In this document: piece after piece, positions 24,582 to 35,168 of the stretch | How positions within the stretch are numbered: position 1 is the first letter of the stretch | How the letters are laid out: each line of letters begins with the position of its first letter | Assembly: GCA_016794525.1 (NCBI GenBank) | Contig: JAEUJY010000108.1 | Span: 1-64,000 of the forward strand | Length of the DNA: 64,000 nucleotides | Reading direction: 5' to 3' | Origin: Myxococcales bacterium | Lineage (GTDB): Bacteria; Myxococcota_A; Polyangia; Haliangiales; Haliangiaceae | Position numbers and translations under genes: made by a program | Notes under the pieces: generated by a model | Seen by the model: the letters and a program-made list of their open reading frames with translations, nothing else | What the model was told of the DNA's origin: nothing | The model's database searches: none

Positions 24582-25822
24582 GGCGTCTCCTCGTCGCGGC
24601 TGGAGTCGTCGATGGTCTCGTCGGTGGTGGCGGCCTCGAGCTCGGCGTCGTCGGCGTCGGGCTCGCCCGCCTCCCCGCCGCCCTCGTCGCCGGTGGCGTC
24701 GCCGCAGAACTGCTCGACCAGCCCCTTGCAGTGATCCCACAGCAGCGCCGCGGCGTCGCGCCACGGCTTGCCACCGGCCTTGGCCAGGCCGTCCATCAGC
24801 GCGGCGGCCACGTCCTCGGGCCACGCGTAGCGCGCCAGCAGGTAGGTGCAGCTCGAGATCAGCGCCAGCGCCGCCTCGAACGACTTGCCCTGGGTGCGGT
24901 ACTTGTCGATCGTCTCGATGTAGTCGCCGCTGCCGAAGTAGCCGGCCAGCGTCGACGGCTGGCCCTCGGCCAGCGGCGCCAGCGCGTAGCGGGCGTGGCC
25001 GAAGTTGGCGCGCAGCTCGGCGCTGGGGATGGCCTTCATCTCGCGGGCGGTGCGCGCCAGCGCGGCCTCGCGCTTGGCCGGATCGCCCTGGCCGTCGTTC
25101 CACACCGCGGCGCTCTCGGAGATCCGCGCCAGCAGGTAGCCGCAGATCGGCAGCACGAACTGCACGCGGAACAGCGCGATCGCCGACACCTCGTTGAGGA
25201 ACCAGGTCGAGCGCTTGCGCTGCGACTCCTTGAGCAGCTCCTCGACCTCGTCCCAGTGCATCCGCCACGCCGCCTCGGCGCGGGCCAGCTCGTCCTCGGA
25301 CAGCGGCTCGATCTCGGCCCGCTCGAGCGGCTGCGCGCCGAACTGCCCGACCAGCCAGTCGTCGCAGCGGTCGGCCTCGACCGGCATCCGCCGCAGCACC
25401 TCGAGCACCTTGGCCGGGTGCATGCGGGTCAGCTTGTCGCGGAACTCCAGGTACAAGTCGTCGCCGCGCAGCCGCGGCTGGTACAGCTGGCCCGAGCCGC
25501 TGATCGTCGTCAGCGCGTAGCGCAGCGCCGCCACCGCGTTGCCGGTCGGCGTCAGCCGCACCAGCGGCACGGTGATCGCCAGCTGGCCGTCCTCGACCCG
25601 CGCGGTGACCTGCGACGAGCCCTGCACGAACGTGAACGGCTGCGCCGCCAGATCGCCGACCGCGGCGCCGGGGAACAGGTGCGCGAACACCTTGTGGATG
25701 GCGTCGTCGACCTGGCCGTCGTCGGAGGCGGCCGACGCCGCCTCGAGCAAGGCGTAGTCGAGGTTGAGCGGCCGCAGCAGCCGCCGGACAGGGGCCGCGT
25801 ACGTGAGCGATGTGATCGCCAT
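24578..25822 (-). CDS. 414-residue partner of the trypsin-like protease, family unknown
   Basis: The ATG of the protease lies inside this gene's stop (ATGA). The N-terminal ~165 residues align by eye with the protease's C-terminal module: PFTFVQGSS, LAITVPLVRL, AALRYALTTI, DDLYLEFRDKLT and a closing ADRCDDWLVGQFG (150-162). The rest is helical (WRMHWDEVEELLKESQRKRS; ISSCTYLLARYAWPEDVAAA) with no membrane segment or catalytic motif, ending in an acidic tail of about 40 residues. I do not recognise the family. Shared modules suggest the two proteins bind each other or a common ligand. A box GACACT lies 9 bases before the start. Confidence 0.75.
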   Translation of the reverse strand: MAITSLTYAAPVRRLLRPLNLDYALLEAASAASDDGQVDDAIHKVFAHLFPGAAVGDLAAQPFTFVQGSSQVTARVEDGQLAITVPLVRLTPTGNAVAALRYALTTISGSGQLYQPRLRGDDLYLEFRDKLTRMHPAKVLEVLRRMPVEADRCDDWLVGQFGAQPLERAEIEPLSEDELARAEAAWRMHWDEVEELLKESQRKRSTWFLNEVSAIALFRVQFVLPICGYLLARISESAAVWNDGQGDPAKREAALARTAREMKAIPSAELRANFGHARYALAPLAEGQPSTLAGYFGSGDYIETIDKYRTQGKSFEAALALISSCTYLLARYAWPEDVAAALMDGLAKAGGKPWRDAAALLWDHCKGLVEQFCGDATGDEGGGEAGEPDADDAELEAATTDETIDDSSRDEETP

Positions 25823-25873
25823 GGGCCTCGAGTGTCCCCGACCCGCCGGGGCGAGCGCAACCGAGCCTCCGGA

Positions 25874-25891
25874 GGGTTTGTCGCCAAACCC
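25874..25891. repeat. dispersed hairpin repeat, copy C (short form)
   Basis: GGGTTTG-tcgc-CAAACCC, a 7-bp stem, sits 4 bases after the stop of the beta-CASP gene on its strand. It is a diverged short relative of the other hairpins in the window and may end that transcript. Confidence 0.5.
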
Positions 25892-25895
25892 GCCG

Positions 25896-27299
25896 TCAGC
25901 GCGTGATCCGCGCGCCGCGCTCCGGCACGGCCACTGCCAGGCCCCGCGCCCGCAGCCGCTCGGCCAGCGCGTCCTGGCGGTCGGGCTCGCCGTGGACCAG
26001 CACGGTCAGCCCGGCGTCGCACGCCGCGGCGTGGGCCTCGAGGTCGTCGGTGTCGGCGTGGGCCGAGAAGCCCTCGAGCGAGACCACCCGCGCGCGCAGG
26101 TCGCGCTCGACGCCCCAGATCTTGACCCGGGGCCGCCGCTCGACGATGCGCCGCCCCAGCGTGTGCTGGGCCATGAAGCCGATCGTCAGGATCGTCGTGC
26201 GCGGATCCTCGACCAGGTTGCGCAGGTGGTGCAGCACCCGGCCGCCCTCGCACATGCCCGAGGCGGCGATGATCAGCGCCGGGCCCTCGACGTCGTTGAT
26301 CGCCATCGACGCCTCGCGGGTGCGCGCCAGGCGCAGGCCGGCGATCGCGAACGGGTCGTCGCGATCGAACAGCGCGCGGGTGGCGTCGTCGAAGCACTCC
26401 GGGTGCAGCCGGAACACCGACGTCACGTCGATCGCCAGCGGCGAGTCGATGAACACCGGCATGCCCGGCGCGACGCCGCGGTGCTCGAGCTCGTGCAGCA
26501 CGTGCAGGAACTCCTGCGTGCGTCCCAGCGCGAACGCCGGCACGATCACCTTGCCGCCGCGGGCCCGGGCCTCGGCCAGCACCGCCGCGAGCTGATCGGC
26601 CATCGCCGCGATCGGCGGGTGCTGGACGCCGCCGTAGGTGCTCTCCATCACCAGCGTGTCGATCGGGCGCGGCGGCACCGCGGGATCGCGGATGATCGGC
26701 AGGCCGCGGCGGCCGAGGTCGCCCGAGATCACCAGCCGGTGGCGGCGCTGGCGATCGCCGATGTCGAGCACCACCTGCGCCGAGCCGAGGATGTGGCCGG
26801 CCTCGATGAAGGTCGCGGTCACGCCGGGGATCGGCTCGAACGGGCGCAGGTACGGCTGGCCGATCATCCGATCGAGCGTGGCCAGCACCGCCGGCTCGTC
26901 GTACAGCGGCTCGACCGGCTCCCAGTCGGGATCCTCGCCGTAGCGGCGGTTGAGGTACTCGGCGTCGGCCACCTGCAGGTGGGCCACGTCGCGCAGCATC
27001 AGCGCCGACAGATCGCGGGTCGCCGGCGTCGCGTGGATCGCGCCGGCGAAGCCGCGCCGCACCAGCACCGGCAGCGCGCCGCTGTGGTCGATGTGGGCGT
27101 GGGTCAGGATCGCGGCGTCGGCGCGGCACGCCGCGGTCGGCAGCTCGCGGTTGCGGGCGCGGCTCTCGGCGCGCCGGCCCTGGAACAGGCCGCAGTCGAT
27201 CAGCAGGCGGCCGCCGGTGGTCTCGACCAGGAGCATCGAGCCGGTGACCTCGCGGGCCGCGCCCAGCACGGTCAGCTCGACGCGCGGCGCGCTGGCCAC
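25896..27299 (-). CDS. beta-CASP metallo-beta-lactamase-fold RNase
   Basis: 467 residues, GTG start. The MBL core has AILTHAHIDHSGALPVLV (motif 2), VISGDLGRRGLPIIRDP (motif 4) and the beta-CASP marks MESTYGG, PAFALGRTQEFL, IAASGMCEGGRVLHHLRNL and SLEGFSAHADTDDL. This is the CPSF/Ysh1-like branch that acts on RNA, here probably an exo- or endonuclease in RNA turnover. The N-terminus reads VELTVLGAAREVTGSMLLVE, typical. Its start lies 4 bases from the stop of the gene behind it, so the two may be co-transcribed. Confidence 0.93.
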   Translation of the reverse strand: MASAPRVELTVLGAAREVTGSMLLVETTGGRLLIDCGLFQGRRAESRARNRELPTAACRADAAILTHAHIDHSGALPVLVRRGFAGAIHATPATRDLSALMLRDVAHLQVADAEYLNRRYGEDPDWEPVEPLYDEPAVLATLDRMIGQPYLRPFEPIPGVTATFIEAGHILGSAQVVLDIGDRQRRHRLVISGDLGRRGLPIIRDPAVPPRPIDTLVMESTYGGVQHPPIAAMADQLAAVLAEARARGGKVIVPAFALGRTQEFLHVLHELEHRGVAPGMPVFIDSPLAIDVTSVFRLHPECFDDATRALFDRDDPFAIAGLRLARTREASMAINDVEGPALIIAASGMCEGGRVLHHLRNLVEDPRTTILTIGFMAQHTLGRRIVERRPRVKIWGVERDLRARVVSLEGFSAHADTDDLEAHAAACDAGLTVLVHGEPDRQDALAERLRARGLAVAVPERGARITR

Positions 27300-27303
27300 G
27301 GCG

Positions 27304-27780
27304 TCACCGCCGCCCCGGCAGCACTCCCAGCTCGCCGAGATGGCTGCGCAGCTCGGTCGGGGTCTCGCGGGTCAGATCGCGCGCGACCTCCTCGACGGCG
27401 ACGCCCTTCTTCTGCAGCGCGCCGGCGTGCTCGCGCAGGTAGCCGAGGAAGCGCGGCGCCGCCACCAGCGCGACCCGGCGGCACGCGGTCTCGTCGGCCA
27501 AGGTCGCCACCCGGGTCAGCACTTCGGCGGCGAAGCGGCGGTCGACCTCGGCCAGGTGATCGTCGCGATGATCGTCGACCGGGTCGCCGTGGCCGGCGGC
27601 GTTGGGGTTGCCGCGCGGGCGCGCGTCGGTCCACAGCTCCTTGTGGGGCACGCGCCGCGTCGGGCTCACCAGATCGGCCCGCTCGCGCAAGGTCGGAGCC
27701 GGATCGTCGTCCGACTCGCGCTTCCAGGTGAACAGGCGCGCGCGCGCCGCGTCGGCGATGACGATCGCGAGGGCTTGCAT
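27304..27780 (-). CDS. host attachment family protein (AtsA-like)
   Basis: 158 residues matching the bacterial 'protein required for attachment to host cells' family: N-terminal MQALAIVIADAARARLF, then VDRRFAAEVLTRV and VALVAAPRFLGYLREH, with a short loop region containing HGDPVDDHRDDH. The fold resembles archaeal release factor eRF1/baeRF. The family name comes from plant-associated bacteria and need not mean host attachment here; ribosome- or stress-linked functions are more likely. It is the first gene of the pair with the beta-CASP RNase. Confidence 0.8.
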   Translation of the reverse strand: MQALAIVIADAARARLFTWKRESDDDPAPTLRERADLVSPTRRVPHKELWTDARPRGNPNAAGHGDPVDDHRDDHLAEVDRRFAAEVLTRVATLADETACRRVALVAAPRFLGYLREHAGALQKKGVAVEEVARDLTRETPTELRSHLGELGVLPGRR

Positions 27781-27874
27781 GGGTTCCTCCGTTGAAGCAG
27801 TCACCCGGTGTCGGTGCGAGGCCCATGCCACGGCGGGCGTCGCGGCGGTCCGAGACTTGCTTGGTTTCGAAGCC

Positions 27875-28306
27875 ATGGACCCAAGCGTCGCGCGCGCGCG
27901 CCTCCTCGAGCAGCACCAGGGCCTGCGGGAACGCCTGGAGCGGGTCAACGGCCTGGTGCGTCAGTACGCGAGCGGGGAGGCGGTGGCCGAGGCGCTCGGC
28001 GCCGCCGTCGCCGGCGTCGCCACGGCGTTCGACGAGCACAACGCCTTCGAAGAGACCTTGCTCACGCCGATGCTGGCGGCGACCGACGGCTTCGCCGACG
28101 TGCGCATCGCCCGCATGGTCGGCGAGCACACCGAAGAACACCGCGCTTTCTCAGCGTTCCTGGCCAGCCCGCTCAGCGAGGTCGCGACCGGCTGGGGCGA
28201 CTTCGCCGAGGAGATCGCCGCGCACATGGAGGCCGAGGAACGGACCTTCCTGCACCCCTGGGTGCTGCGCGACGACCTGGTCACCGCGGACACCTCGGAC
28301 GGGTGA
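27875..28306 (+). CDS. hemerythrin-domain protein
   Basis: 143 residues, a single four-helix domain with the di-iron ligand pattern: H in LEQHQGL, HxxxE in DEHNAFEETLL, HxxxH in GEHTEEHRAF and HMEAEERTFLHPWVL near the end. Such proteins bind oxygen or nitric oxide, or sense them. It stands alone, divergent from the host-attachment-type gene and ahead of the lipoprotein pair. The gene has no strong upstream box. Confidence 0.88.
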   Translation: MDPSVARARLLEQHQGLRERLERVNGLVRQYASGEAVAEALGAAVAGVATAFDEHNAFEETLLTPMLAATDGFADVRIARMVGEHTEEHRAFSAFLASPLSEVATGWGDFAEEIAAHMEAEERTFLHPWVLRDDLVTADTSDG

Positions 28307-28365
28307 TCACGGCAGGACTTGCGCCGACGCCGCCGCGGCGCGCGGATTTTTCGCGCTGGATCCAC

Positions 28366-28371
28366 TAGAGT
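28366..28371 (+). promoter_or_regulatory. -10 box TAGAGT before the OmpA-like lipoprotein
   Basis: Seven bases before the ATG, in a small AT-rich patch (ATTTTT at 28347-28352). Confidence 0.45.
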
Positions 28372-28378
28372 CCGGGGC

Positions 28379-28909
28379 ATGGCTCGCCTAGCTCCGTGCG
28401 TCATCCTCGGGGGGCTGCTCGCCGCAGCCTCCGGGTGTTCGCTGGTGACCGTCCAGCAAGATCCGTTTCCGGCGCTGGAGATCCGCGCCGATCGACCGGC
28501 CGCGCCGCCGCCCCGGGTGGTGCTGACCGACTCGAACATCCAGATCCTCGACAAGGTCCAGTTCGAGACCGGATCGGACAAGCTCCTGCCGGTGTCGTTC
28601 CCGCTCCTCGATCAGGTCGCGCAGGTGATGCTCGAGAACGAGCAGATCGAGCTGATCGAGATCCAGGGCCACACCGACTCGACCGGCTCGGCCGGCATCA
28701 ACCGCAAGCTGTCGGCGGCCCGCGCCGAGTCGGTCAAGCGCTACCTGGTCGACAAGAAGATCGCCAAGGGCCGGATGACCGCGAAGGGCTACGGCCCCGA
28801 CGTGCCGATCGCCGACAACGCGACCGCCGAGGGCCGCGACGCCAACCGCCGCGTCGAGTTCAAGATCCTCAAGCAAGGTCCCAAGAAGACCATCGTCCAG
28901 GAGGACTGA
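28379..28909 (+). CDS. OmpA-domain lipoprotein (Pal-like)
   Basis: 176 residues with a signal peptide and lipobox (GLLAAASGC). After a short linker the OmpA domain runs to the end: VQFETGSDKLLPVSFPLLDQ, EIQGHTDSTGSAGINRKLS, AARAESVKRYLVDKKI and KGYGPDVPIADNATAEGRDANRRVEF. The GHTDSTG and NRRVEF motifs are those that bind peptidoglycan, so it links the outer membrane to the wall. It lacks a tol cluster context, so calling it Pal would go too far. A small AgmX-like lipoprotein gene follows 3 bases behind. Confidence 0.93.
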   Translation: MARLAPCVILGGLLAAASGCSLVTVQQDPFPALEIRADRPAAPPPRVVLTDSNIQILDKVQFETGSDKLLPVSFPLLDQVAQVMLENEQIELIEIQGHTDSTGSAGINRKLSAARAESVKRYLVDKKIAKGRMTAKGYGPDVPIADNATAEGRDANRRVEFKILKQGPKKTIVQED

Positions 28910-28912
28910 GAG

Positions 28913-29275
28913 ATGCGCTCGCTCAGCCTGTGCCTCGTCGCCGCGTCCCTCGCCGCCGCCTGCTCGCGCACCGGCACCGGCGCCGGCGTCCGCACCGACA
29001 TCACCGCGCGCATGCAGTCGGCCCAGGCGCCGATCCAGCAGTGCTACGCCGACGCGCTCCAGCGCAACCGCAAGCTGCGCGGCATGATGGTCGTGATGTT
29101 CCGCGCCGCCGCCGACTCCGGCCAGTTCGGCGATCTCACCGTCGCCCGCGACGAGCCGGGTGACCCGACCTTGCGGCAGTGCGTGCTCGGCGAGGTCGGC
29201 AAGCTCAAGCTGCAGACCCCACAGCGCACCTCGATCGAAGTCTCGTACCCGATCAACTTTCAGCCTACGAAGTAG
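28913..29275 (+). CDS. small lipoprotein with AgmX/PglI-like C-terminal domain
   Basis: 120 residues. Signal peptide with lipobox (LAAACS), then a domain of the AgmX/PglI-TonB type: ITARMQSAQAPIQQCYADAL, NRKLRGMMVVMFRAAADSG and CVLGEVGKLKLQTPQRTSIE. In myxobacteria such domains occur in gliding-motility and glycosylation proteins (AgmX, PglI). It is 3 bases from the OmpA lipoprotein, so both should be made together. Specific role unknown. Confidence 0.8.
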   Translation: MRSLSLCLVAASLAAACSRTGTGAGVRTDITARMQSAQAPIQQCYADALQRNRKLRGMMVVMFRAAADSGQFGDLTVARDEPGDPTLRQCVLGEVGKLKLQTPQRTSIEVSYPINFQPTK

Positions 29276-29291
29276 CCGCGGGCGCTCGCCC

Positions 29292-30086
29292 GTGATCGAC
29301 ACCCACTGCCACCTCGACGTCGATGCGTTCGCGGCCGACCGCGCCGCGGTGCTGGCGCGGGCGCAGGCGGCGGGCGTCACCGGCCTGCTGGTGCCGGCGA
29401 TCCGGCCGCGCACGTGGGCGGCGCTCACCGCGCTGCCGGCGGCGCACCCCGACGCGCCGCTGGCGCTGGCGCTGGGCATCCACCCGCAGGTCGTGCCCGA
29501 GCTCGACGGCGACGAGCGCGCGCTGATCGACCGCCTGGCCGACGCGATCGCGGCGGCGCGCACCGAGCGCGTCGTCGCCGTCGGTGAGTGCGGCCTCGAC
29601 GGCAACGCCGGCGAGCGGATCCTGCAGGGGGCGGTGTTCACCGCGCACCTCACCGCCGCGCGCGCGCTCGGCCTGCCGCTGGTCATCCACGTGATCCGCG
29701 CCCACGAGATCGTGCCGGCGATGCTGGCGCAGGCGCGGGCCCACGAGGTCGGCGGCGTCATCCACAGCTTCTCGGGATCGGCCGAGCTGGTGAAGGTCTA
29801 CGCCGATCTCGGCTTCGCCTGCTCGTTCGCGGGGCCGGTGACCTGGCCCCGGGCCCGCAAGCCGAAGTGGGCCGCGGCGGCGGTGCCGGCCGAGCGGCTC
29901 CTGGCCGAGACCGACTGCCCCGATCAGTCGCCCGAGGGCTGGCGCGGTCGGCGCAACGAACCCGCGGCGCTGCCCGAGGTGATCGCCGGCCTGGCCCAGG
30001 CCCGCGACGCCGACCCGCAGGCGATCGCCGCGCTGACCGCCGCCAACGCGCGACGCGTGTTTCCCGCCGCGGCGCGATTCTGGTAA
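29292..30086 (+). CDS. TatD-family metal-dependent hydrolase
   Basis: 264 residues, GTG start 16 bases behind the lipoprotein stop. Motifs: IDTHCHLDVDAF, GECGLDGNAGERI (the usual GEIGLD with Cys), VIHVIRAHEIV, GVIHSFSGSAEL and LLAETDCPDQSPEGWRGRRN. TatD proteins are 3'-5' exonucleases or D-aminoacyl-tRNA-related hydrolases. The tatD-tcdA-type gene order seems compact here: the next start is 9 bases away. Confidence 0.9.
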   Translation: MIDTHCHLDVDAFAADRAAVLARAQAAGVTGLLVPAIRPRTWAALTALPAAHPDAPLALALGIHPQVVPELDGDERALIDRLADAIAAARTERVVAVGECGLDGNAGERILQGAVFTAHLTAARALGLPLVIHVIRAHEIVPAMLAQARAHEVGGVIHSFSGSAELVKVYADLGFACSFAGPVTWPRARKPKWAAAAVPAERLLAETDCPDQSPEGWRGRRNEPAALPEVIAGLAQARDADPQAIAALTAANARRVFPAAARFW

Positions 30087-30095
30087 GCAGCGGGG

Positions 30096-30935
30096 ATGAC
30101 CACCCACCGCCGCTTCGATCGCACCGCGCGCCTGCTCGGCGACGCCGGCGTGGCCAAGCTGGCGTCGGCCACCGTGACCGTGTTCGGCGTCGGCGGCGTC
30201 GGCTCGTTCGCCGCCGAGGCGCTGGTGCGCTCGGGCGTCGGCCGGGTGATCCTGGTCGACTTCGATCGCATCTGCGTCACCAACGTCAACCGCCAGCTCC
30301 ACGCGATGAAGGGCACGCTGGGCAAGCCCAAGGTCGCGGTGATGGCCGAGCGGCTGCGCGCGATCAACCCCGACTGCATCGTCGAGCCGCGCGTCGAGTT
30401 CTACGGCGCGGCCACCTCGGCGCGGCTGCTCAGCCCCGAGCCCGACGTCGTCATCGACGCGATCGACAACGTCACCGCCAAGATGCACCTGATCGCCACC
30501 TGCGCGCGCGAGCGGCTGCGGCTGGTGTCGGCGATGGGCGCGGCGGCGCGGCTCGATCCCACCGCGGTGCGGGTGGCCGATCTCGCCGAGACCAAGATCT
30601 GTCCGTTCGCCCGCGACCTGCGCAAGTCGCTCAAGAAGAAGCACGGCCTCGACTGCACCCAGCCCACCGGCGTGATCGCGGTGTACTCCGAGGAGGCGCC
30701 GCGGGCGCCCCACGAGCTGGCCTACGACACCGCCGGCTTCGCGTGCGTGTGCCCCGGCGGCGACAACGGCCTCAACGACTGCGAGAAGAAGCACCGGGTC
30801 GAGGGATCGGTCGCGTTCGTGCCGTCGGTGTTCGGGCTGACCGCCGCGGCGACCGCGGTGCAGCTGATCGTCGGCGCGCGCGTCGTCCGCTGGCCGGGCG
30901 CCGCACGCGGTGCAACCGCGCAAGAACTGCGCTAG
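30096..30935 (+). CDS. tcdA: tRNA threonylcarbamoyladenosine dehydratase (TcdA/CsdL)
   Basis: E1-like ATP-dependent enzyme that cyclises t6A37 in tRNAs. 279 residues. Nucleotide motif VFGVGGVGSFAAEALVRSGV, then DFDRICVTNVNRQLHAMKGT, IDAIDNVTAKMHL and SVFGLTAAATAVQLIVGA. The TNVNRQ stretch is characteristic of the TcdA branch rather than MoeB or ThiF. Its position next to tatD fits RNA housekeeping. Confidence 0.93.
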   Translation: MTTHRRFDRTARLLGDAGVAKLASATVTVFGVGGVGSFAAEALVRSGVGRVILVDFDRICVTNVNRQLHAMKGTLGKPKVAVMAERLRAINPDCIVEPRVEFYGAATSARLLSPEPDVVIDAIDNVTAKMHLIATCARERLRLVSAMGAAARLDPTAVRVADLAETKICPFARDLRKSLKKKHGLDCTQPTGVIAVYSEEAPRAPHELAYDTAGFACVCPGGDNGLNDCEKKHRVEGSVAFVPSVFGLTAAATAVQLIVGARVVRWPGAARGATAQELR

Positions 30936-30938
30936 GGT
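30933..30938 (+). promoter_or_regulatory. -10 box TAGGGT before the peroxiredoxin gene
   Basis: Overlaps the tcdA stop codon (TAG at 30933-30935) and lies 9 bases before the ATG, so the peroxiredoxin gene may have its own start within the run. Confidence 0.35.
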
Positions 30939-30947
30939 GCGCGCACC

Positions 30948-31427
30948 ATGATCAACGCGGGCGACAAGATCCCATCGGTCACCATCAAGGAAGCCACTGC
31001 CGACGGTCCCAAGGACGTCGATCCGGCGGCGCTGTTCGCGGGCAAGCGCGTCGTGATGTTCTCGCTGCCGGGGGCGTTCACGCCGACCTGCTCGAAGGAG
31101 CACCTGCCGGGCTACGTCGCGCGCTACGACGAGCTCCGCGCCAAGGGCGTCGACCTGATCGCCTGCCTCTCGGTCAACGATCCGTTCGTGATGAAGGCGT
31201 GGGGCGCCGAGCACGAGGCGCTGGGCAAGATCGTCATGCTCGCCGACGGCAACGCCACCTTCACCAAGGCGCTCGGCATCGAGGTCGACCTCGCCGGCCC
31301 CAACATGGGCCTGCGCGCGCGCCGCGGCCTGCTCACGATCGAGGACGGCGTCGTCAAGTCGATCGACATGGAGGCCCCGGGCAAGTTCGAGGTCTCCAGC
31401 GCCGCTGCGTGCGCGCTGAAGTTCTAA
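30948..31427 (+). CDS. peroxiredoxin, Prx5-type
   Basis: 159 residues. VVMFSLPGAFTPTCSKEHLP holds the peroxidatic Cys and its Thr partner; CLSVNDPFVMKAWGAEHEAL is characteristic of the Prx5/AhpE-like redoxin branch. It reduces peroxides with electrons from glutaredoxin or thioredoxin. A Cys near the C-terminus ([10 protein letters not shown]) could serve as resolving residue. The gene behind starts inside its 3' end. Confidence 0.92.
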   Translation: MINAGDKIPSVTIKEATADGPKDVDPAALFAGKRVVMFSLPGAFTPTCSKEHLPGYVARYDELRAKGVDLIACLSVNDPFVMKAWGAEHEALGKIVMLADGNATFTKALGIEVDLAGPNMGLRARRGLLTIEDGVVKSIDMEAPGKFEVSSAAACALKF

Positions 31428-32092
31428 GCGTCGCGCTGGTGGCTGCGGCCGTCGGGTGTGAGGCGCGCCCCGCGACCGCGCCGTCGCGGCCGGGGGCCGA
31501 CGGGCTGGTCGCGGCGCTGGGGCCGGTGGTCGGCGATCGTGCGCGCGCGACGCGGGCGCTCGCCGGGATGGCCGTGCCGGCGGCGGCGTGGCCGCGGCTG
31601 GTGAGCGCGCCGTACGCGGGGCAGCACGGGGCGTACGCGCGCGCGTACCCGGTCGCGAGCGCCGGGCTGGCCGACGCGCTGGCTGGTGGCGGAGCGCTCG
31701 CCGCGCGGCCGCACTACGCCGACGATCCGCGGCTGGCGCCGGCGCAGCGGCGCGAGCGGATCGCCGTGCCGGTGGCGGCGCCCGCGTGGATCGTCAGCGT
31801 CGACGGCCGCGACCTGCCGTCGGCGTTCGTGTGGGACGGCGCGGCCTGGCGCGCGCTGGCCGGCCTCGACGCGCTGACCCGGGACGCGATCGGCGCCGCC
31901 GACCACGACTGCGCGGTGGCCTACGCCGCGGCGGCCGACGGCCGGTGCCTCGACGCCAGCGGCCCCGCGGCGGTGGCGGCGCTGGCGGGCGATCTCGCCG
32001 CGCTGGCGGTGGCGTGCCGGCGATTGATCGCGCTGGCCGACGCTGGCGCGTGCGGGGCTCGTGGTAGCGTGGCGCCCCTCGCGCGCCCATGA
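31409..32092 (+). CDS. lipoprotein of unknown function, overlapping prx and accC
   Basis: 227 residues. The GTG at 31409, inside the last 19 bases of the peroxiredoxin gene, gives a signal peptide and lipobox (LVAAAVGCE). The mature part is Ala-rich with no known motif; [20 protein letters not shown] and [16 protein letters not shown] are its most structured pieces, and two Cys near the C-terminus may pair. Its stop overlaps the accC start (ATGA). The start inside another gene makes this less certain, but the lipobox is good. Confidence 0.65.
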   Translation: MRAEVLSVALVAAAVGCEARPATAPSRPGADGLVAALGPVVGDRARATRALAGMAVPAAAWPRLVSAPYAGQHGAYARAYPVASAGLADALAGGGALAARPHYADDPRLAPAQRRERIAVPVAAPAWIVSVDGRDLPSAFVWDGAAWRALAGLDALTRDAIGAADHDCAVAYAAAADGRCLDASGPAAVAALAGDLAALAVACRRLIALADAGACGARGSVAPLARP

Positions 32093-33449
32093 GTCCGCCG
32101 CTGTTCCATCGCATCCTGATCGCCAACCGCGGCGAGGTCGCGGTCCGCATCGCCCGGGCCTGCGACGCGCTCGGCATCACCCCGGTGTTCGCGGTGTCGG
32201 AGGCCGATCGCGACGCCCCGTACACCCGCGACCGCGAGGTCGTCGTGCTGGGCCCGGCCCGCGCCGCGCAGTCGTACCTCGACGTGCGCCGCGTCGTGCA
32301 GGCCGCGGTGCAGGCCCGCTGCTCGGCGCTGCACCCGGGCTGGGGCTTCCTGTCCGAGAACCCGCTGCTCGCGACCCTGTGCGCGCAGCACGGCGTCACG
32401 TTCATCGGCCCGCCGCCGCACGCGATGGCGCTGATGGGTGGCAAGAGCCCGGCGAAGCGCGCGATGCGCGACGCCGGCCTCGCGGTCATCCCCGGCAGCG
32501 ACGGGCCGCTGGCCTCGGCGGCGGCGGCCCGCGCCTGCGCCGACGCCGTCGGCTACCCGGTCTTGCTCAAGGCCGAGAGCGGCGGCGGCGGTCGCGGCAT
32601 GCGCATCGCGCGCGCGCCCGGCGAGGTCGAGGCCGCGTTCACCGACGCCCAGGGCGAGGCCCGCGGCGCGTTCGGCGACGAGCGGGTGTTCCTCGAGCGG
32701 CTGATCGAGGGCGGCCGCCACGTCGAGATCCAGGTGTTCGCCGATCGCTACGGCGCGGCGATCCACGTCGGCGAGCGCGACTGCACGGTGCAGCGCAACC
32801 ACCAGAAGCTGATCGAGGAGAGCCCGTCGCCGGTCCTGCCCGACGACGTCCGCGCCCGGACGCTGGCCACCGCGGTCGCGGCGACCAAGGCCATCGGCTA
32901 CGTCGGGGCCGGCACGATCGAGATGCTGCTCGAGAGCGGCCTCGAGGGTCGCCCGGTCTTGCGGTTCATGGAGATGAACACCCGGCTGCAGGTCGAGCAC
33001 TCGGTCAGCGAGCAGCGCTCGGGCCTCGACCTGGTGATCCTGCAGATCAAGACCGCCGCCGGCCACCCGCTGCCGCTGACCCAGGCCGACGTGCCGCTCG
33101 ACGGCCACGTGATCGAGTGCCGGATCAACGCCGAGGATCCCGACGCCGGGTTCCGCCCCGCGCCCGGCCGCATCACCGACTGGCGGCTGCCCGACCTGCA
33201 GGGCGGCGCGATCCGCGTCGACACCCACGTCGCGCCTGGCTACGTCGTGCCGCCGCACTACGACAGCCTCCTGTGCAAGGTCATCGCCAAGGGCGCCGAC
33301 CGCGCCGAGGCGATCGCCCGGATGCTGCAGGCGCTGGGCGAGCTGACCTGCGTCGGCGTGCCGACGACGGTGTCGGCGCACCAGCGCATCCTGGCCTCGG
33401 CCGCGTTCCGCGAGCACCGCTACGACACCCGCACGATCCCTGGTCTGTC

Positions 33450-33453
<4 letters not shown>
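32089..33453 (+). CDS. accC: biotin carboxylase subunit of an acyl-CoA carboxylase
   Basis: 454 residues. Carboxylates biotin on the carrier protein with ATP and bicarbonate. Markers: [37 protein letters not shown] (ATP-grasp Gly loop), [38 protein letters not shown] and [14 protein letters not shown]. Length is that of stand-alone biotin carboxylases. It is the first of four genes overlapping by ATGA: carboxyltransferase, biotin carrier, dihydroorotase. The role in straight fatty-acid synthesis is less likely, since the transferase is of another type. Confidence 0.95.

Positions 33454-35164
<1,711 letters not shown>

Positions 35165-35168
<4 letters not shown>

Noticed and set aside
28340-28360. 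Terminator after the hemerythrin gene (GCGCGGATTTTTCGCGC)
   Set aside because: The arms are only about five bases around a T-rich loop and no T-run follows.
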